From CAWGJC01 sp965276665 (GTDB taxonomy: Bacteria > Pseudomonadota > Alphaproteobacteria > Acetobacterales > Acetobacteraceae): a stretch of 64,000 nucleotides of DNA. The notes under the pieces were generated by a model that searched no databases, was not told the origin of the DNA, and worked only from the letters and a program-made list of their open reading frames with translations. Location of the stretch: NCBI GenBank assembly GCA_965276665.1, contig OZ255620.1, positions 2,852,001-2,916,000 on the forward strand. The letters run 5' to 3'. Positions 18,729-26,825 of the stretch are shown here, piece by piece. How positions within the stretch are numbered: position 1 is the stretch's first letter; each line of letters starts with the position of its first letter. The translations under genes were made by a program, and so were the position numbers.

Positions 18729-19300
18729 GCCGGCAGCGCCCAGGGGCGGGCGAGCCGGTCGCGCGCCTGGAAATCGGCGATGCGCGCGGCGTGCTGCAAG
18801 GTCAGCCCGATATCGTCGAGACCCTCGACGAGGCAGCGCTTGCGGAACGGGTCGATCTCGAAGCCACGCGTGCTGCCGTCCGGCAGCGTGAGGCGCTGTT
18901 CCGGCAGGTCGACGCGCAGCGGTCCGGGCAGCAAAGCGCGCAGCGCGGCGGCCTCTGCCTCCCCGAGGGTGATCGTCAGCAATCCGTTCTTGCCCGCGTT
19001 GCCGGCAAAGATGTCGCCGAAGCTCGGCGCGATCACGCAGCGTATGCCGGCATCGACGAGCGCGTAGACCGCCCCCTCGCGCGACGAGCCGCAGCCGAAA
19101 TTGGCGCCCGCGACCAGGATCGCCGGCGTCCGTCCGCGCAGCGGAAAATCCGGCTGGTCGCGCAGGTCGTGGAACAGGAAATTCTGGTATCCGGCGGAGC
19201 GGTCCTTGCGCAGGAAGCGCGCGGGGATGATCTGGTCGGTGTCGATATTGTCGGCGTCGAGCGCGACCGCCTCGCCCTCGAGCGTGGTGAACGGCGTCAT
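18725..19300 (-). CDS. leuD: isopropylmalate isomerase-type hydro-lyase, small subunit
   Basis: 191 aa, normal LeuD length. DADNIDTDQIIPARFL at the N-terminus, YQNFLFHDLR, and the swivel-domain motif NFGCGSSREGAVYAL are all present. With LeuC it forms the dehydratase in which this subunit supplies substrate contacts. ATG 19300 overlaps the leuC stop (ATGA). No leuA or leuB lies nearby, and the partner genes are catabolic. It may therefore serve in hydration of an alkyl-maleate, as DmdB does in nicotinate fermentation, rather than in leucine synthesis. The symbol gives the family only. Confidence 0.88.
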   Translation of the reverse strand: MTPFTTLEGEAVALDADNIDTDQIIPARFLRKDRSAGYQNFLFHDLRDQPDFPLRGRTPAILVAGANFGCGSSREGAVYALVDAGIRCVIAPSFGDIFAGNAGKNGLLTITLGEAEAAALRALLPGPLRVDLPEQRLTLPDGSTRGFEIDPFRKRCLVEGLDDIGLTLQHAARIADFQARDRLARPWALPA

Positions 19301-20688
19301 GCGAGCCTCCGCACATCGGTGATGCGGCCGGTGACCGCCGCCGCCGCCGCCATCGCCGGCGACATCAGATGGGTGCGCGCGCCCGGCCCCTGGCGGCCGA
19401 CGAAGTTGCGGTTGCTGGTGGCGGCGCACCGCTCGCCGGGCGCCACGAGATCGCCGTTCATGCCGACGCACATCGAGCAGCCGGGCTCGCCCCAATCGAG
19501 GCCGGCGTCACGGAACACGCGGTCGAGCCCTTCGGCCTCCGCCGCTCGCTTGACCGGGCCCGAGCCGGGCACGACGAGGCCCGGCACCAAGGCGCGCCGC
19601 CCGCGCAGCACGGCGGCGGCGGCGCGCAGATCGGGCAGCCGGCCATTCGTGCAGCTGCCGATGAACACGCGGTCGACGCCGATGCCGTCGAGCGCCGCGC
19701 CCGCGTCGAGACCCATGTAGTCGAGCTGGTCGTGCATCCGCGCGCGCCGCCCGGCATCGGGCTCGGCCGCGGGATCGGGCACGCGCCCGGTGACCGGGAG
19801 CGCGGTTTCCGGGCTGGTGCCCCAGGTGACGGTGGGCGCGATCTCCTCGGCATGCAGCCTGACCTCCCGGTCGAACCGCGCCCCGGGGTCGGAGGGCAGC
19901 CGGCGCCAGGCCGCGACCGCGGCGGCGAAATCGCGCGGGCTGCGCGCCCGCCCTTCCAGCCAGGCGAAGGTGGTCTCGTCGGGCGCCACCATGCCGGCCC
20001 GCGCCCCGGCCTCGATGCTCATGTTGCAGAGCGTCATCCGCCCCTCCATGCCGAGCCTGGTGATCGCGCCGCCGGCATATTCGATGACGTGCCCCACCGC
20101 GCCGGCGGCGCCGATGCGTCCGATGATCGCGAGGATCACGTCCTTCCCGCTCACATGCGCGGAGAGCGAGCCCTCCACGGTGATCCGCATCGCGCGCGGA
20201 CGGCGCTGCCACAGCGTCTGCGTCGCCAGCACGTGGCTGACCTCGGAGGCGCCGATGCCGAAGGCGAGCGCGCCGAACGCGCCATGCGTCGAGGTGTGGG
20301 AATCGCCGCAGACGATGACGAGGCCGGGCAGGGTCAGGCCCTGCTCCGGCCCGATCACATGGACGATGCCTTGGCGCGGGTCGTCGATATCCAGCAGCTC
20401 GATCCCGTGCCGCCCGGCATTGCCGCGCAGGCGCGACATCATGCCCGCGACCTCCGGATCCGCGATCGGCCGGTCGCGGCCATGGCTCGGCACGTAATGA
20501 TCGGCGACCGCGACGGTGAGGTCGGGCCGCGCCGGCGCCCGACCGGCATGATCCAGCATGCCGAAGCCGTGGAAGCTGCCCTCATGGACGAAATGCCGGT
20601 CGATCCAGAGCAGCGTCGCGCCGTCCTCACGGGTGACGATCGCGTGGGTCTCCCACAGTTTCTCGAACAGGGTTTTCGCTTGCGGCAT
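19297..20688 (-). CDS. leuC: isopropylmalate isomerase-type hydro-lyase, large subunit (4Fe-4S)
   Basis: 463 aa, usual LeuC length. The cluster ligands are seen in FIGSCTNGRLPDL and in GCSMCVGMNGD, with GDSHTSTHGAFGALAFGIG and MTLCNMSIEAGARAGMVAPD also intact. The substrate-side segment that normally reads HEVTSPQAFDGLR is HEGSFHGFGMLDH here, a departure that argues for a substrate other than 3-isopropylmalate. It belongs to the aconitase superfamily and is cytosolic. It is divergent from the lyase gene at 20772 with an 83-nt gap holding the operator. The symbol denotes the family; a dimethylmalate or maleate hydratase role is possible. Confidence 0.9.
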   Translation of the reverse strand: MPQAKTLFEKLWETHAIVTREDGATLLWIDRHFVHEGSFHGFGMLDHAGRAPARPDLTVAVADHYVPSHGRDRPIADPEVAGMMSRLRGNAGRHGIELLDIDDPRQGIVHVIGPEQGLTLPGLVIVCGDSHTSTHGAFGALAFGIGASEVSHVLATQTLWQRRPRAMRITVEGSLSAHVSGKDVILAIIGRIGAAGAVGHVIEYAGGAITRLGMEGRMTLCNMSIEAGARAGMVAPDETTFAWLEGRARSPRDFAAAVAAWRRLPSDPGARFDREVRLHAEEIAPTVTWGTSPETALPVTGRVPDPAAEPDAGRRARMHDQLDYMGLDAGAALDGIGVDRVFIGSCTNGRLPDLRAAAAVLRGRRALVPGLVVPGSGPVKRAAEAEGLDRVFRDAGLDWGEPGCSMCVGMNGDLVAPGERCAATSNRNFVGRQGPGARTHLMSPAMAAAAAVTGRITDVRRLA

Positions 20689-20716
20689 CGGCGCATATCC
20701 CTCCCATGGCGGCGCG

Positions 20717-20754
20717 TTGACAAGTCGGCGGCCACATGTCCTATGGATAGGACA
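20717..20754 (+). promoter_or_regulatory. promoter with overlapping perfect palindromic operator
   Basis: A consensus -35 box, TTGACA, lies at 20717-20722. Downstream, TGTCCTATGGATAGGACA (20737-20754) is a perfect 8-bp inverted repeat with a 2-bp centre and covers the -10 zone (TATGGA at 20742). The layout fits repression by the GntR/UTRA protein encoded at 17961. The site lies between the leuC-like gene (minus) and the lyase gene (plus), so it could control both. Confidence 0.75.
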
Positions 20755-20771
20755 ACTTGCGGGCGCGCACC

Positions 20772-21641
20772 ATGGACCGACACGCCGAATTCCGCGCGCG
20801 CCTGGCGCGCCCCGAGCCGCTGCTGGCGCCCGGCGTGTATGATGCGCTTTCCGCCTCGCTGGTCGAGCAGGCGGGGTTCGAGGCGGCGTATCTCTCCGGC
20901 GCCAGCATCGCCTACACGCGGCTCGGCGGCCCGGATATCGGCCTGGTCTCGCTGAGCGAGCTCGCCGACGTGCTCGGCTGCGTGGCGGAGCGGGTGCGGC
21001 TGCCGGTGATCGTCGATGCGGATACCGGCTTCGGCAATGCGCTCAACGCGCAGCGCGCGGTGCGCGTGCTGGAGCGCGCCGGGGCGGCGGCGATCCAGCT
21101 CGAGGATCAGGCGTTTCCGAAACGTTGCGGCCACCTGCGCGGGAAAATTCTGATCCCGGCCGCCGAGATGGCGGGCAAGATCCGCGCCGCGGTGGCGGCC
21201 CGCGAGAGCGCGCTGATCCTCGCGCGCACCGACGCGATCGCGGTGGAAGGGTTCGAGGCGGCGCTGGCCCGGGCCGAACTCTATCTCGACAGCGGCGCCG
21301 ACATCCTGTTCGTCGAGGCGCCGGAGGACCGCGCGCAGCTCGTCGAGATCGCCCGGCGCTTCGGCCGGCGCGTGCCGCTGCTCGCCAACATGGTGGAGGG
21401 CGGCCGTACGCCGCTCGCCAGCGCCGCCGAGCTCGGCGCGCTCGGCTACCGCATCGTGATCTTCCCCGGCGGCACGGTGCGCGCGCTCACCCGCGGGCTG
21501 CAGGATTATCTCGCCGTGCTGAAGGCGGACGGCACCACCGCGCGCTTCGCCGAGCGGATGCATGATTTCGACGGGCTGAACGCGGTGCTCGGCACGCCCG
21601 GGATCCTGGAGCGCGCGCGCCAATGGGATCCGGAGGCGTGA
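20772..21641 (+). CDS. isocitrate lyase/PEP mutase superfamily lyase (dimethylmalate lyase-like)
   Basis: 289 aa. DADTGFGN is the metal-binding motif, and QLEDQAFPKRCGHLRGK carries the KRCGH active-site loop with the catalytic Cys found in C-C bond lyases (2-methylisocitrate lyase, 2,3-dimethylmalate lyase, oxaloacetate hydrolase) but not in PEP mutase. These enzymes split 2-hydroxy-dicarboxylates into an oxo acid and a carboxylate. ATG 20772 was preferred to TTG 20757, which lies only 3 nt after the operator. The stop overlaps the HyuB start (TGATG). Adjacent LeuCD-like subunits make a hydrate-then-cleave sequence plausible. Confidence 0.87.
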   Translation: MDRHAEFRARLARPEPLLAPGVYDALSASLVEQAGFEAAYLSGASIAYTRLGGPDIGLVSLSELADVLGCVAERVRLPVIVDADTGFGNALNAQRAVRVLERAGAAAIQLEDQAFPKRCGHLRGKILIPAAEMAGKIRAAVAARESALILARTDAIAVEGFEAALARAELYLDSGADILFVEAPEDRAQLVEIARRFGRRVPLLANMVEGGRTPLASAAELGALGYRIVIFPGGTVRALTRGLQDYLAVLKADGTTARFAERMHDFDGLNAVLGTPGILERARQWDPEA

Positions 21642-23224
21642 TGGACGCCGTCACCCTCGCGGTGCTGAAGGGGCGGTTCGAGCAGATCGCCGACGAGATG
21701 GACGCGACCCTGTTCCGCGCCGCCTTCAACCCGACGATCGCCGAGGCGCATGACGCCTGCCACGGGCTCTACGATGCGCGCACCGGCGCGACGCTCGTGC
21801 AGGGCAAATCCGGCCTGCCGATCTTCGTCGGCGTGATGGCCTTCGCGACCAAGGCGGTGATCGACAAGTTTCCAGACGTCGCGGACGGCGATGTGTTCAT
21901 CTTCAACGACCCTTATCTGGGCGGCACGCATCTCTCCGATTTCCGGCTGATCCGCCCGTGCTTCCGCGACGGCGCGCTGTTTTGCTGGCTCGGCAGCGTC
22001 GGCCATTGGCACGATGTCGGCGGCGCGGTGCCGGGCAATTACAACCCGTCCGCCACCGAGTATTTCCAGGAAGGCGTGCTGATCCCGCCGGTGCGGCTCT
22101 ATGCCGGCGGCGTGCTGCGGCAGGACGTGCTCGACATCATCCTCGCCGCCTCGCGCCTGCCGGATGTCGCGTTCGGCGATCTGCAGGCCCATCTCTCGGC
22201 GCTCGATCTCGGCGCGGCGCGGGTGGCCGCGCTGCTCGACGAATGCGGCGCCGCGACGCTGAGCGCGGCGCTCGCCGAGTTGCAGGCGCGGGCGGCGGCG
22301 CAGATCCGCGCCGAGATCGCGGCGCTGCCGGACGGGGAATGGAGCCAGGAGGATTTCCTCGACAATGACGGCATCGTCGACGCGCCGCTCCGCATCGCCT
22401 GCGACATCCGCAAATCCGGCGAGACGCTGGCGCTCGATTTCTCGCGCTCCGCGCCGGCCTGCGCCGGGCCGGTGAACATCAGCCGCGCCACCACCATCGC
22501 CAGCGTCTATGTCGCGCTGAAACATCTGTTCCCGGAGGTCGCGGCGAATTCCGGCGTGATGGAGCCGATCCGGGTGATCGTGCCGGACGGCTCGCTGCTC
22601 GATGCCCGGCCGCCGCGCCCGGTGGGCGGCTACACCGAGACCATCCTGCGCATCATCGACGTGCTGTTCAGCGCGTTCGCGCGCATCCGGCCGGAGCGCG
22701 CCTGCGGCAATGCCTATGGCACGATCAACGCGCTGTCGCTCGCCGGGCGGCATCCGGATGGGCGGCGCTGGGTGATGTTCCAGTTCTTCGGCGGCGGCCA
22801 TGGCGGCAATCCGGAGGGCGACGGGCTGAGCCACGGCAACCCGCCGATCGCCACCGCGATCATCCCGCCCGTCGAGGTGATGGAGGCGGCCTATCCGGTG
22901 CGCTACACGCAATGGGCGCTGCGCGACGGCTCGGGCGGGGCGGGCATCCATCGCGGCGGGCTCGGCGCCATCTACGAGATCGAGATCCTGGCGCGCGAGG
23001 CGGAGGCCTTCGTGTTCGCCGAGCGCGCGCGGTTCGCGCCGAAAGGCGTGCTCGGCGGCGGGGACGGCGCGCCGAACCGCATCGCCTATCAGCAGGAAGC
23101 GGGCTGGGTGGAACCGCCGCTCGGCTCCAAGGTGGTCGGCGTGCGGCTCGCGCAGGGGCAGCGCATCCGCATCGAGAGCCCGGGCGGCGGCGGCTGGGGC
23201 GCCGCGCCGGCGGCGCGGGCATGA
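21641..23224 (+). CDS. hydantoinase B/oxoprolinase family protein (HyuB-like)
   Basis: 527 aa, slightly short for HyuB. The N-terminus has LAVLKGRFEQIADEMDATLFRAAFNPTI, followed by GDVFIFNDPYLGGTHLSDF and later GGHGGNPEGDGLSHGNPP and FAERARFAPKGVLGG, all family landmarks. With HyuA it forms an ATP-dependent ring-opening hydrolase for hydantoins, oxoproline or related cyclic imides/amides, or an acetone-carboxylase-like complex. ATG 21641 has GGAGG just upstream and overlaps the lyase stop by one base. Its stop overlaps the HyuA start (ATGA). Confidence 0.92.
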   Translation: MDAVTLAVLKGRFEQIADEMDATLFRAAFNPTIAEAHDACHGLYDARTGATLVQGKSGLPIFVGVMAFATKAVIDKFPDVADGDVFIFNDPYLGGTHLSDFRLIRPCFRDGALFCWLGSVGHWHDVGGAVPGNYNPSATEYFQEGVLIPPVRLYAGGVLRQDVLDIILAASRLPDVAFGDLQAHLSALDLGAARVAALLDECGAATLSAALAELQARAAAQIRAEIAALPDGEWSQEDFLDNDGIVDAPLRIACDIRKSGETLALDFSRSAPACAGPVNISRATTIASVYVALKHLFPEVAANSGVMEPIRVIVPDGSLLDARPPRPVGGYTETILRIIDVLFSAFARIRPERACGNAYGTINALSLAGRHPDGRRWVMFQFFGGGHGGNPEGDGLSHGNPPIATAIIPPVEVMEAAYPVRYTQWALRDGSGGAGIHRGGLGAIYEIEILAREAEAFVFAERARFAPKGVLGGGDGAPNRIAYQQEAGWVEPPLGSKVVGVRLAQGQRIRIESPGGGGWGAAPAARA

Positions 23225-25335
23225 CCGACCGGCTGGTGCTCGGCGTCGATGTCGGCGGCACCTTCACCGACCTCTTCCTGTTCGACGAGGCGAGCGGGCG
23301 CGCGACGATCGGGAAGGTGCCGAGCATGCGCGGGCAGGAGGCGGCGGGCTTCTCCGCCGGCCTCGCCGCGATCGCCGATCCGGCGCGGTTTTCCGCCGCC
23401 GGACTTTCCGCCGCCCGGCTTTCCACGGCCCGGCTTTCCGTCATCGTCCATGGCACCACCGTCGGGACCAACGCGCTGCTCGAACGGCGCGCCGCACCGG
23501 CCGGGTTGATCACCACCGCGGGGTTTCGCGACGTGCTGGAGATGCGCCGCCGCGACCGCCGGCAGACCTGGGGCCTGTTCGGCAATTTCGTGCCGGTGAT
23601 CCCGCGCGAATGCCGGATCGAGGTGCTCGAGCGCACGCTGGCGGACGGCACGATCCACACGCCGGTCGACACCGAGGCGGTGCGCGCGGCGGCGCGGCGG
23701 TTGCTCGATGCGGGCGTCGAGGCGATCTGCGTCGTCTTCCTGCACAGCTACGCCAACCCGGCGAACGAGAGGGCGGCGCTCGCCGTCATCCGGGAGATCT
23801 GGCCGAACCGGCATGTCGCGGCGAGCCACGAGATCCTGCCCGAGATCCGCGAGTTCGAGCGCAGCAGCACCACCGCGCTGAACGCCGTGCTGCAGCCCGT
23901 GGTCGGCTCCTATCTGGACCGTCTCGAGCAGGCCTTGCGGGCGGAGCGGGCATTCGGCGGCGAGTTCCTGATCGTGCAGTCGAATGGCGGGGTGATGAGC
24001 GCCGAGACGGCGGCGCGCCTGCCGGTGCGCACCGCGCTGTCCGGGCCGGCCGCGGGGGTGATCGCGGCGGCGCATGTGGCGGTGGAGGCCGGCTATCCGG
24101 ACGTGATCACCGGCGATGTCGGCGGCACCTCGTTCGACGTGTCGCTGGTGGCGGGCGGCACGCCCACGCTCTCGGGCGAGACCGCGCTCGATTTCGGCCT
24201 GGTGATCCGCACGCCGATGATCGAGATCACCACGATCGGCGCCGGCGGCGGCTCGATCGCGCGGATCGATGCCGGCGGCCTGCTGCAGGTCGGGCCGGCA
24301 AGCGCGGGGTCGCGGCCCGGCCCGGTGTGCTACGGCCAGGGCGGCACCGAGCCCACGGTGACGGATGCGAATGTCGTGCTCGGGCGGATCAATGCCGAAC
24401 GCCCGATCGGCGGCGCGCTCGCGCGGCTCGACAGGGATGCCGCGGCGGAAGCGATCGCGGGGCGGATCGGCGTCCCGCTCGGCCTCGATGCCGAGAGCGC
24501 CGCCGCGGCGATGCTGCGCGTCGCGAATGCGCGCATGGCGGGCGCGCTCCGCCTCGTCTCGATCGAGCGCGGGCATGATCCGAAGGATTTCACCCTGATG
24601 CCGTTCGGCGGCGGCGGCGCGCTGCACGCGGGCGCGCTGATCCGCGAGGTCGGGCTCGCCCGCGCGCTGGTGCCGCGCTATCCCGGCGTCACCTCCGCGC
24701 TGGGCTGCGTGATCGCCGACATGCGGCACGACCGGGTGCGGACGCTGAACCGGCTGCTCGCCGAGATCGACCCGGCCTCGCTGCGCCGGGAGATGGACGA
24801 GGCCGCGGCCGTGCTCGGCGCGCTGCTCGACCGCGCCGGCGTCGCCTTCACCGGCCGCGCGGTGATCCATGAGCTCGACATGAGCTATGTCGGCCAGACC
24901 CACACGGTCGCGGTCCCGCTGCCGCTCGGTGAGGACGGCCCGGGGGACGCATCGGGGCCGCTCGGCCACGCCGTCATCACCGGCGCCTTCGAGGCCGCCT
25001 ATCGCGGCGCCTATGGGCGCGTGCTGGCGGGCGCGAAGATGCGCGTGCTCAATCTGCGGAGCGCGGTGATCGGCCGGCGGCCGAAGATCGACCTGCTCTC
25101 GCTCGCCCCCGACCCGGACACCACGCTTACGGCGGCGCGGCGCGGGCAGCGGCGCGTCTGGTTCGACACCTGGCGGGAGACCGCGGTGTTCGACCGGCTG
25201 GCCTTGCCGGTGGACGCCGTGGTGACCGGCCCGGCGGTGCTCGAGCAGCCCGACGCGACGATCCTGATCGAGCCCGGCCATCGCGGCCGGGTGGACCGGT
25301 TCGGCAACCTGATCATCGAGGAGGCTCGCGGATGA
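23221..25335 (+). CDS. hydantoinase/oxoprolinase subunit A (HyuA-like)
   Basis: 704 aa. The N-terminal ASKHA ATP-binding loop is VLGVDVGGTFTDLFLFD, with TTVGTNALLERR, the second phosphate loop DVGGTSFDVSLV and LSGPAAGVIAAAHVA further on. It supplies ATP-driven activation to the HyuAB complex. A 15-nt tandem repeat (three units, 23389-23433) adds the pentads LSAAR and LSTAR around residues 57-71, in frame. The stop TGA (25333-25335) overlaps an ATG that leads nowhere; the next gene's true start is 14 nt further on. Confidence 0.93.
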   Translation: MTDRLVLGVDVGGTFTDLFLFDEASGRATIGKVPSMRGQEAAGFSAGLAAIADPARFSAAGLSAARLSTARLSVIVHGTTVGTNALLERRAAPAGLITTAGFRDVLEMRRRDRRQTWGLFGNFVPVIPRECRIEVLERTLADGTIHTPVDTEAVRAAARRLLDAGVEAICVVFLHSYANPANERAALAVIREIWPNRHVAASHEILPEIREFERSSTTALNAVLQPVVGSYLDRLEQALRAERAFGGEFLIVQSNGGVMSAETAARLPVRTALSGPAAGVIAAAHVAVEAGYPDVITGDVGGTSFDVSLVAGGTPTLSGETALDFGLVIRTPMIEITTIGAGGGSIARIDAGGLLQVGPASAGSRPGPVCYGQGGTEPTVTDANVVLGRINAERPIGGALARLDRDAAAEAIAGRIGVPLGLDAESAAAAMLRVANARMAGALRLVSIERGHDPKDFTLMPFGGGGALHAGALIREVGLARALVPRYPGVTSALGCVIADMRHDRVRTLNRLLAEIDPASLRREMDEAAAVLGALLDRAGVAFTGRAVIHELDMSYVGQTHTVAVPLPLGEDGPGDASGPLGHAVITGAFEAAYRGAYGRVLAGAKMRVLNLRSAVIGRRPKIDLLSLAPDPDTTLTAARRGQRRVWFDTWRETAVFDRLALPVDAVVTGPAVLEQPDATILIEPGHRGRVDRFGNLIIEEARG

Positions 25336-25345
25336 GCAGTTGGGC

Positions 25346-25942
25346 ATGAGCGATTGGTCCGGCTGCGCGCTGCTGCTCTGCGACCTGCAGAACGATTTCA
25401 TCCATCCGGAGGGCGCCTATGGCCGCGCCGGGCTCGGCACGCCGGAGATCGCGGCGCTGCCCGGCCGGATGCGCCCGCTGGCCGAGGCCATGCGCGCGGC
25501 CGGCGGCTGGATCGTCTCGACGCATTTCACCCTGGTGCCCGGACGCGGCGGCGAGCCCTTCGTCTCGCCGCATCTCCGGCGCGCGCGCCCGTTTCTGGCG
25601 CGCGGGGATTTCGCGCCGGGCTCCTGGGGGCAGGCGTTGGTGGACGCGCTCGCGCCGGCCGATCTGGCGGTCGAGAAGGTGGCGTTCTCGGCCTTCTACA
25701 TGAGCCGGCTCGAATTCGTGCTGAACCGCGCCGGCGTGACCCGGCTGATCGTCTCCGGGGTGGTGACGAATGGCGGCGTCGCCAGCACGGTGCGGGACGC
25801 TGCGGTGCGCGATTTCGCGGTGACGGTGCTGGAGGATGGCTGCGCCGCCTTCGACACCCACACCCATGAGATCGCGATCGAGGCGCTCCGCCCGGTCGCG
25901 GCGATCGCGACGGTGGCGGAGACGCTCGCCACGCTCGGCTGA
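25346..25942 (+). CDS. isochorismatase-fold hydrolase lacking the nucleophilic cysteine
   Basis: 198 aa. The fold landmarks are CALLLCDLQNDFIHPEG (Asp of the triad), VEKVAFSAFYMS (Lys of the triad) and SGVVTNGGVASTVRDA. In cysteine amidases of this family (nicotinamidase, N-carbamoylsarcosine or maleamate amidase) the last motif reads TNxCV; here the Cys position is Gly, as in EntB/PhzD-type isochorismatases and some uncharacterised members. An amidase mechanism through a thioester is therefore not supported. ATG 25346 is used because ATG 25332 stops after five codons. Last gene of the plus-strand side of the locus. Confidence 0.85.
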   Translation: MSDWSGCALLLCDLQNDFIHPEGAYGRAGLGTPEIAALPGRMRPLAEAMRAAGGWIVSTHFTLVPGRGGEPFVSPHLRRARPFLARGDFAPGSWGQALVDALAPADLAVEKVAFSAFYMSRLEFVLNRAGVTRLIVSGVVTNGGVASTVRDAAVRDFAVTVLEDGCAAFDTHTHEIAIEALRPVAAIATVAETLATLG

Positions 25943-26018
25943 CCCGCTCGAAGGCCGCGCGCAACCTCGGCGCGCGCAAAGTCGTTGACGAGGCGGAGGC
26001 CGCTTGGCACGGAGAGAC

Positions 26019-26825
26019 ATGGCCGTTCCGCGCGCCCTCCCGCTTGCCCTGCTTCTGTTCGCGCCCCTCCTGTTCGCGCGCCTCCTGTTCGCGCCGGGGC
26101 TGGCCGACGCCCAGACGCCTCCGCCAACCACATCGCCCGCTTCCCCCTCGACCACGACCCGGCACGAGGAGGTGCGCCATCCCGAGCCGCACCATCCCGA
26201 GCCACACCATGTCGAGCCGCGGCATCCCCAACCGCATCATGTCGTCCGCCCGCCGGCGCACGGCCGTCCGCCCGTCATCGTGCGGGAGGCGCATCCGCCG
26301 CGGCAGAGGCCCGCGCACACGGCGGTTCCCGTCGTGCCGGCGCCGGCCCCCGCGGCCCCTCCTTCCGCCGAGGCCGCCACGCCGCCCGACAAAGGCAGCG
26401 TCACCGGCCTGCCGCTGCCCCGCTTCGCGGCGCTGCGCTCCGATGACGTCAACCTCCGCGCCGGCCCCGGCACCCGCTACCCGATCGACTGGGTCTACAA
26501 GCGCCGCGACCTGCCGGTGGAGATCGAGCGCGAGTTCGATGTCTGGCGCCTGATCAGCGACATGGACGGGGTGCGCGGCTGGGTGAACCAGGCGACCCTG
26601 GTGGCGCGGCGGGGCTTCGTCGTCTCCGGCGCCGAGCGCACCATCCGGAGCGCCGCCAACGACCAAGCCGGCGCGGTCGCCCGGCTGCAGGTCGGCGTGA
26701 TCGGCCGGATCCGCGCCTGCGCCGCCACCTCGGACTGGTGCGAGGTGCAGGTCGGGGATTATCGTGGCTGGCTGCAACGCAGCGATTTCTGGGGCACGCT
26801 GCCCGGAGAGGCGGTGCAACCATGA
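26019..26825 (+). CDS. secreted SH3 domain protein with His/Pro-rich linker
   Basis: 268 aa. The signal peptide (residues about 1-27, ending LADA) is built from three 15-nt DNA repeats (26055-26099, encoding LFAPL, LFARL, LFAPG). Residues about 45-95 are rich in His and Pro (HPEPHH-type repeats) and could bind metal ions. The C-terminal part holds two bacterial SH3 motifs: DDVNLRAGPGTRYPIDWVYK with GWVNQATL, and a second ending WCEVQVGDYRGWLQRSDFWG. ATG 26019 follows GGAGAG. The stop overlaps the start of the nitrile-hydratase beta-like gene (ATGA), so the two are coupled. Confidence 0.85.
   Translation: MAVPRALPLALLLFAPLLFARLLFAPGLADAQTPPPTTSPASPSTTTRHEEVRHPEPHHPEPHHVEPRHPQPHHVVRPPAHGRPPVIVREAHPPRQRPAHTAVPVVPAPAPAAPPSAEAATPPDKGSVTGLPLPRFAALRSDDVNLRAGPGTRYPIDWVYKRRDLPVEIEREFDVWRLISDMDGVRGWVNQATLVARRGFVVSGAERTIRSAANDQAGAVARLQVGVIGRIRACAATSDWCEVQVGDYRGWLQRSDFWGTLPGEAVQP

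Noticed and set aside
18725..20688. Ordinary leucine biosynthesis operon
   Set aside because: LeuC and LeuD families are clear, but leuA and leuB are absent, the neighbours are catabolic and the LeuC substrate segment is altered; the family symbol is kept with a caveat.
20757..20771. TTG 20757 as start of the lyase gene
   Set aside because: It lies 3 nt after the operator with no ribosome site before it, and the conserved protein begins after ATG 20772.
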